The translations under genes were made by a program, and so were the position numbers. Under the pieces are notes generated by a model. It saw nothing but the letters and a program-made list of their open reading frames with translations, did no database searches and had not been told where the DNA came from. From positions 1 through 47,479 of the forward strand of contig JAFGIX010000049.1 in assembly GCA_016929395.1 (NCBI GenBank): a DNA stretch of 47,479 nucleotides, written 5' to 3'. The DNA is from Candidatus Zymogenus saltonus (lineage in GTDB: Bacteria; Desulfobacterota; Zymogenia; Zymogenales; Zymogenaceae). Below, piece after piece: positions 43,338 through 47,479 of this stretch (position 1 is the first letter of the stretch; each line of letters opens with the position of its first letter).

Positions 43338-44149
43338 TGCTTTTTCTCGTCCAGTTTGGATATAAAGTCAATCACGTCTCTGTTGAGATCTTCGTAACGC
43401 TCGATGACCAGCCCGTGGCCCGCCCCGGGATAGATGATCTCCCTGGCCCCCGGGATGACCCGGGCAAGCTCCCTGGTGTTCTCGGGATCTACAATGGCGT
43501 CTGCGTCTCCCGCCAGGACGAGGACGGGCACTTTGATACTGTTCAACTTGTCGTATATCGAATAGTCTTTCAACCGGGGCAAAAGCTCGTTGTAGACTTC
43601 GGGGCTGGCCGAGCTTTCCATAAATCCCGGGATAAGAGCGTCGATTGCCTCTCTGTTCTTTTCGACAAATTCGAGCGAGAAGATGAGCGTTAACCCCCTC
43701 TTGACCCTCTCTTCGGGATCGCAGTCGGGCATATCCTTGACATATTGTTCAAACCGCTTGGTCAGGTTTCCGAGACCCGGTTTTCCTGCTGATGTGGAGA
43801 TAAGGACGAGGCCTCCTATCGAATCGGGATATGTGACGGCGAAGCTCTGGGCCACTATCCCCCCCATGGATACCCCCATTAGGACGGGCCTTTTAAACCC
43901 GGCGGCCTCAATTACCGATTTCAGGTCTTCAACCAGATTCGGCATGTCGTAGCCGTCCTTTGGACTGTCGCTCTTGCCGCATCCCCGGTGATCATAGAGG
44001 ATGAGAGTAAATCTTTCGGACAGAGCATGCCTCTGCATAATCCAGCTGTTTCTGTCCCTTCCCATCCCGTTGATGAGGACTATCTCTTTTTTGCCTGTGC
44101 CGACAACCTCATAATCGATCTTTACGCCGCTTCTGTCTACCTTTGGCAT
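43334..44149 (-). CDS. Alpha/beta hydrolase, 3-oxoadipate enol-lactonase-like
   Basis: 271 aa. INGMGRDRNSW oxyanion loop, YDHRGCGKSDSP, nucleophile GVSMGG (about residue 96), acid AGDADAIVDPENT and His in YPGAGHGLVIE form a full triad. The overall pattern resembles PcaD and other meta-cleavage or lactone hydrolases, but the substrate is not determined. It is the first gene of the - strand hydrolase operon and overlaps the 72-aa gene by 4 nt. Confidence 0.88.
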   Translation of the reverse strand: MPKVDRSGVKIDYEVVGTGKKEIVLINGMGRDRNSWIMQRHALSERFTLILYDHRGCGKSDSPKDGYDMPNLVEDLKSVIEAAGFKRPVLMGVSMGGIVAQSFAVTYPDSIGGLVLISTSAGKPGLGNLTKRFEQYVKDMPDCDPEERVKRGLTLIFSLEFVEKNREAIDALIPGFMESSASPEVYNELLPRLKDYSIYDKLNSIKVPVLVLAGDADAIVDPENTRELARVIPGAREIIYPGAGHGLVIERYEDLNRDVIDFISKLDEKKQ

Positions 44150-44411
44150 TTCCCTCGCCGCTGAAGTTAAAAAAGGATTTTAACAGATATTAGTCCCCCC
44201 GTAAAGTAAAAAAATTTCAAAATCCTGAAGGCCATTTTATCAAGTCATAGGTATATATATTTTTCTGAATCGGTTTTCAAATAAAATGAGTTTTGGATTG
44301 AATTTTTTACAAGATTTTGTAATATATATTTGGAAAAAATTGATTTTAGTGATATATTCAACCATATTTTTACTAATGGATCGGTACACTATATAAATTT
44401 AGGAGGTAAAA
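44150..44411. promoter_or_regulatory. Divergent AT-rich regulatory region (hydrolase/FadD)
   Basis: A 262-bp region between divergent genes. A candidate + promoter is TTGAAT (44298-44303), 17 nt, AATATA (44321-44326). ATATTTTTACTAA (44364-44376) nearly equals ATATTTTTACCAA at 34212 before the TMEM43 gene. A CCAT-N10-ATGG imperfect palindrome overlaps it. AGGAGG (44401-44406) is the ribosome-binding site of the ligase. Confidence 0.4.
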
Positions 44412-46115
44412 ATGGCAAAGAAAGAGACAAAGAGCGCGTCAAAGCCCCAGAAAAAGGTATGGTTGAAGAGTTATGCCGAGGGCGTCGTTCAAAACGTTAA
44501 TTTTGAAAAGACAACTTTGACGGAGGCATTCGTCCGTACGATAAAGGATTTTCCGGAAAAACCGGCCATCTTCTTCATGGGAAAGGTGATCAGCTACAAG
44601 GAGCTGGGGGATATGGTGAACAGGTTCGCGACGGCGCTTGCAAAGATGGGGGTCAAGAAAGGGAGCAGGGTGGCTACGCTTCTGCCCAACATCCCCCAGA
44701 TGGTTATCGCGTATTACGGCGCGATGATGGCCGGAGCGTCGATGGTGCTAAACAACCCCCTTTACACAGATCCCGAGCTGGAGCACCAGCTCAACGACTC
44801 GGAGTCGGAATATCTCGTTACGCTGGACCTCCTGGCCCCACGAATGATAGCCTTGAGGCCGAAGACGAAGGTAAAGGATATTATTGTATGTCACATTAAT
44901 GACTATCTCCCCTTCCCCAAGAAACAGCTGTTTCCGATAGTCAAGAAGACGATGTTCAGAAAGATCGAGAAGACCGATGGAGTTCACGAGTTTGTCGATC
45001 TCATCAATAAGACCAAGCCGAATCCGCCTAAGATCAAGTTCAAATTCGATGATATCGCCGCTTTCCAGTACACGGGCGGCACTACCGGCGTTTCAAAGGG
45101 AGTCATGCTGACTCACGAAAACCTGAGCAAAAATGTCCAGCAAATTGGTGTCTGGTTTCCCACATTCAAGAAGGGGGAGGAAATCCAAACGGGGGCTCTG
45201 CCCTTCTTTCACTCCTTCGGAATGACCGCAGTGATGAACTTTTCTGTATGGAACGGATGGGGAATGGTCTTGATCCCGAGGCCGGAGCCGCAGGCGCTCT
45301 TGGAGGCGATCGATTCATGTAAACCGACATTTCTGGCGGCGGTTCCGACCATGTACATTGGAATGCTGAGACACCCCGATTTCAAGAAGTTCGATCTCAG
45401 CTCCCTTAAGGGGTGCTTTTCCGGGGCCGCCCCCCTGCCCATGGAGACCATTAAAGAGTTCGAGGCCGCCTCAGGCTCTCAGATTTGCGAGGGTTACGGG
45501 CTTTCCGAGACAAGCCCCGTGGCCACCATCAATCCGTATGGAGGGAAGACAAAGGTCGGGAGCATCGGTCTCCCCATACCCGATACCGAGCTGAAGATTG
45601 TCGATCTGGACACGGGCAAGAAGGAAATGCCTGTTGGTGAGCCGGGTGAGGTTTTAATCAAGGGGCCGCAGGTCACACACGGATACTATCAGAAGCCGAA
45701 GGAGACAAAGGAGGCCATAAAGAACGAATGGCTCTTCACCGGCGACATCGGCAAGATGGACGATGAGGGGTACTTCTATATCGTCGACAGGAAGAAGGAC
45801 ATGATCATAGCCGGCGGGTACAATATCTACCCCAGGGATATCGACGAGGCCCTGTACGCCCATCCGAAGGTGGCCGAGGCCTGTACCGTCGGAATCCCCC
45901 ACGAATACCGGGGCGAGACCGTCAAGGCCTTTGTGGTATTGAAGCAGGGTGAGACGGCCACGGAGGAGGAGATGATCAAGTATTGTGAGACCAAGCTTGC
46001 CAAGTACAAGGTGCCGAAGACCGTTGAGTTCAGGGATTCGTTGCCGATGAGCGCGGTCGGAAAGGTCCTGAGAAAGGAGCTTCGCGCGGCCGAGCTGGAG
46101 AAAATGAAAAAGTAA
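44412..46115 (+). CDS. Long-chain fatty acid-CoA ligase (FadD-like AMP-ligase)
   Basis: 567 aa. ATP-binding motif YTGGTTGVSKGVMLTHENL (about residue 218), GYGLSETSPVATINP and LFTGDIGKMDDEGYFYIVDR with the following RKKDMI are the A3, A5 and A7-A8 motifs of the ANL superfamily, and the C-terminal lysine is in SAVGKVLRKELR. It activates a carboxylic acid, probably a long-chain fatty acid, to its CoA thioester. Excellent ribosome-binding site AGGAGG. No beta-oxidation genes are adjacent, so the physiological acid is open. Confidence 0.9.
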   Translation: MAKKETKSASKPQKKVWLKSYAEGVVQNVNFEKTTLTEAFVRTIKDFPEKPAIFFMGKVISYKELGDMVNRFATALAKMGVKKGSRVATLLPNIPQMVIAYYGAMMAGASMVLNNPLYTDPELEHQLNDSESEYLVTLDLLAPRMIALRPKTKVKDIIVCHINDYLPFPKKQLFPIVKKTMFRKIEKTDGVHEFVDLINKTKPNPPKIKFKFDDIAAFQYTGGTTGVSKGVMLTHENLSKNVQQIGVWFPTFKKGEEIQTGALPFFHSFGMTAVMNFSVWNGWGMVLIPRPEPQALLEAIDSCKPTFLAAVPTMYIGMLRHPDFKKFDLSSLKGCFSGAAPLPMETIKEFEAASGSQICEGYGLSETSPVATINPYGGKTKVGSIGLPIPDTELKIVDLDTGKKEMPVGEPGEVLIKGPQVTHGYYQKPKETKEAIKNEWLFTGDIGKMDDEGYFYIVDRKKDMIIAGGYNIYPRDIDEALYAHPKVAEACTVGIPHEYRGETVKAFVVLKQGETATEEEMIKYCETKLAKYKVPKTVEFRDSLPMSAVGKVLRKELRAAELEKMKK

Positions 46116-46251
46116 AAGGGCTAAGGGCCAAAATTACTTTTTGCTGTCGTGCTGTTTTGCCATTGCGATATCGTGATTCAGATTTTAGGCTTTCAGGCTA
46201 AAGCGGCTAATGCAGCAAATATCTTCAAGTATGATATGAAAAAAACCAGTG

Positions 46252-46287
46252 AGGGGTCTCGATTCTAATCGGGACCCCCTTTTTTTA
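46252..46287 (+). terminator. Intrinsic terminator after the acyl-CoA ligase
   Basis: GGGGTCTCGATT (46253-46264) pairs with AATCGGGACCCC (46267-46278) with one T-G pair, followed by a long T-tract. Confidence 0.93.
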
Positions 46288-46351
46288 CGAAGTAGGTGCT
46301 CTGAGTAATGAGGATATTTTTTCTCAGGTCGCTTTCGAGTGGTTGTGACAG

Positions 46352-47263
46352 ATGAGACCGATCAGATATATAAAGCCTTTGAAGGAGTTGATTTTCTTTG
46401 TCGCGCTTGTCCCCCTTATTCTCCTTTACCCGGGCTGCTCCTTCAAGGAGGCCGAGTTTGTCTTGGGGGTGATCCGTTCCGACAAGATCATCGTCACGGC
46501 AGGGGCGTCCGGGGAGGTTGAGAGGATTGAGCGGGGTGTAGGGGACAGGGTAAAGGAGGGGGAGCTAATACTTAAGATCGGGCTTGAGGATACGGAGGAG
46601 AAACTTAAAAAATATCTCGAGAGGCTTCAGTCGCTTCAGGAGAAGGTTAAAGAGGCGAAGGAGGAGTACGAGAAATCTAAAATACAGATTGGGTATTCCA
46701 AGGGGAGGTATCTGAAAAACAGGATGCTCTTCAGCAAGGGGGCGATTGCCGAGAGGGAGGTTTTCAGGACAAAGGAGGAGTACGATTTCGCGGTGGCCCT
46801 AAACGAGAGGGCGAAAAGGGATTACGATCAAATATTGGGGGAGATAAAAAGTGTTGAGGAGGAGATATTGAAGATCGAGGGGGAATACGGGTCGGTCTTC
46901 GTCCTCTCGCCCGAGACCGGATTCATCACCAAATGTTTCGCCTGGGAGGGCGGCTACCTCCTCAAGGGGGACAGGGCCGCGGAGATCGTCAAAGATGGAA
47001 GCGTCTACTTCGAGGGGATCTGCAAATCTAAATCGGGGAGCGGAGGCATACACCCGGGAGACGAGGCCTTCGTTATACCGATTGTTACGAGGATCCTGGC
47101 GACAGGAACAATCAGGGGGGAGGTCACCGGGGTTACAAATATCGGCGCGGGGGGAAATTCTGCAGTTAAGGTGGAGATCAGGTTAAAGCCCGAGTCGAGG
47201 TGGGAGATACTGGCGCTGGGATCGAGGGAGGACAGGTTAAGGAGTGTGGCCTTGATACGGTGA
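46352..47263 (+). CDS. HlyD-like periplasmic adaptor, possible lipoprotein
   Basis: 303 aa. N-terminal hydrophobic segment (LIFFVALVPLILLYPGC) ending in a Cys that could be lipidated, though the lipobox (LYPGC) is not ideal. Then a biotinyl-lipoyl half (TAGASGEVERIERGVGDRVK), a long coiled coil (about 85-180, rich in Glu, Lys and Leu) and the second half (SPETGFITKCFAWEGGYL). Such adaptors link an ABC or RND transporter to the outer membrane. The partner should lie to the right or elsewhere. The start has a weak ribosome-binding site. Confidence 0.82.
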   Translation: MRPIRYIKPLKELIFFVALVPLILLYPGCSFKEAEFVLGVIRSDKIIVTAGASGEVERIERGVGDRVKEGELILKIGLEDTEEKLKKYLERLQSLQEKVKEAKEEYEKSKIQIGYSKGRYLKNRMLFSKGAIAEREVFRTKEEYDFAVALNERAKRDYDQILGEIKSVEEEILKIEGEYGSVFVLSPETGFITKCFAWEGGYLLKGDRAAEIVKDGSVYFEGICKSKSGSGGIHPGDEAFVIPIVTRILATGTIRGEVTGVTNIGAGGNSAVKVEIRLKPESRWEILALGSREDRLRSVALIR

Positions 47264-47437
47264 AACGGGGTTTGGTATTTAAATTTAAAGAGAAATAAAG
47301 TAAAATTCAAAATTATATTTTCTTGACAGATCAGTATTATTTTTATAAATTATGAATACGTATATTAAGCACTATGGATGTATATTGATATAATTTTAGG
47401 TGATTGTAAAAGATTTGCCACCATGATAAGGTAAATC
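47264..47437. other. AT-rich intergenic region with promoter
   Basis: The region separates the HlyD-like gene from the next reading frame. It contains one promoter (listed separately); no terminator hairpin was found. Confidence 0.5.
47323..47351 (+). promoter_or_regulatory. Sigma-70 promoter at the right edge
   Basis: TTGACA (47323-47328), 17 nt, TAAATT (47346-47351), the same hexamers as the clpB promoter. It would drive the partial gene at 47438. Confidence 0.65.
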
Positions 47438-47479
47438 ATGGACATCAAATCTTTCCAAAGTATTGTAAAAACAGAGAAA
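47438..47479 (+). CDS. Start of a further gene, cut by the window edge
   Basis: ATG 47438 opens a frame of 14 codons (MDIKSFQSIVKTEK) that is still open at the edge. TAAGG (47428-47432 region) lies 6-7 nt upstream and a good promoter lies 87 nt upstream. The product cannot be identified. Confidence 0.4.
   Translation, partial: MDIKSFQSIVKTEK

Noticed and set aside
46339-46521. 60-codon frame overlapping the HlyD-like gene start
   Set aside because: Different frame, Gly/Arg-rich, no family; the overlapping frame at 46352 has clear HlyD features.

Overview
This window looks like a chromosomal segment of a Gram-negative, probably anaerobic bacterium of the deltaproteobacterial (Desulfobacterota-like) kind. 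The evidence is an RND efflux pump, secreted and membrane-anchored proteins, zinc-type ribosomal proteins, a FabK/2-nitropropane-dioxygenase-like flavoprotein and heavy AGG/AGA arginine codon use. The lineage is an inference from gene style and was not tested by any search.

Bases 1-16149 hold the end of tuf followed by a nearly complete S10-spc-alpha supercluster on the + strand: rpsJ-rplCDWB-rpsS-rplV-rpsC-rplP-rpmC-rpsQ-rplNXE-rpsN-rpsH-rplFR-rpsE-rpmD-rplO-secY-adk-infA-rpmJ-rpsMKD-rpoA-rplQ. Most junctions are tight. Seven are opened by 130-300 bp spacers that are rich in runs of three to eight G on the mRNA-like strand, share words (GGGTTGAGG, GGATCGAGG, GGGATAA) and contain short tandem duplications, candidate uORFs, hairpins and one strong promoter (before adk). 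These spacers are the most unusual structure in the window. The last one has attenuator layout: a 19-codon ORF with a Shine-Dalgarno sequence, then an intrinsic terminator that touches the ribosome-binding site of the next gene, an RND efflux adaptor.

Bases 16150-25994 (+ strand) carry the RND adaptor and pump, an orphan ECF-type ABC ATPase translationally coupled to the pump, and a small zinc-ribbon protein. A promoter-led housekeeping cluster follows: an 87-aa unknown, an RluA-family pseudouridine synthase, PgeF, CoaE and a YacP-like NYN nuclease. It ends with an HtrA-type protease that has no signal peptide, preceded by a perfect CRP-type palindrome and a 14-codon in-frame uORF.

Bases 26003-34071 are mostly - strand accessory metabolism: a cupin/aminotransferase pair, a hemerythrin-like protein (+), a nitronate-monooxygenase-like enzyme, an MFS transporter/hydrolase/secreted-protein operon and a hexapeptide acyltransferase. 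Bases 34288-40889 (+) carry a TMEM43-family membrane protein, a zinc-ribbon Ser/Thr kinase with a multi-pass tail, a SagB-like nitroreductase and ClpB.

Bases 40975-44149 (-) hold three alpha/beta hydrolases and a 72-aa Cys-rich protein. The pair [72-aa protein + membrane-anchored hydrolase] has been tandemly duplicated and the downstream copy is decaying: only a 19-codon remnant of the small gene is left and the hydrolase is frameshifted. A FadD-like acyl-CoA ligase, a HlyD-like adaptor and a promoter with the first codons of a further gene finish the window. I saw no tRNA, rRNA, CRISPR array, insertion sequence or prophage gene.
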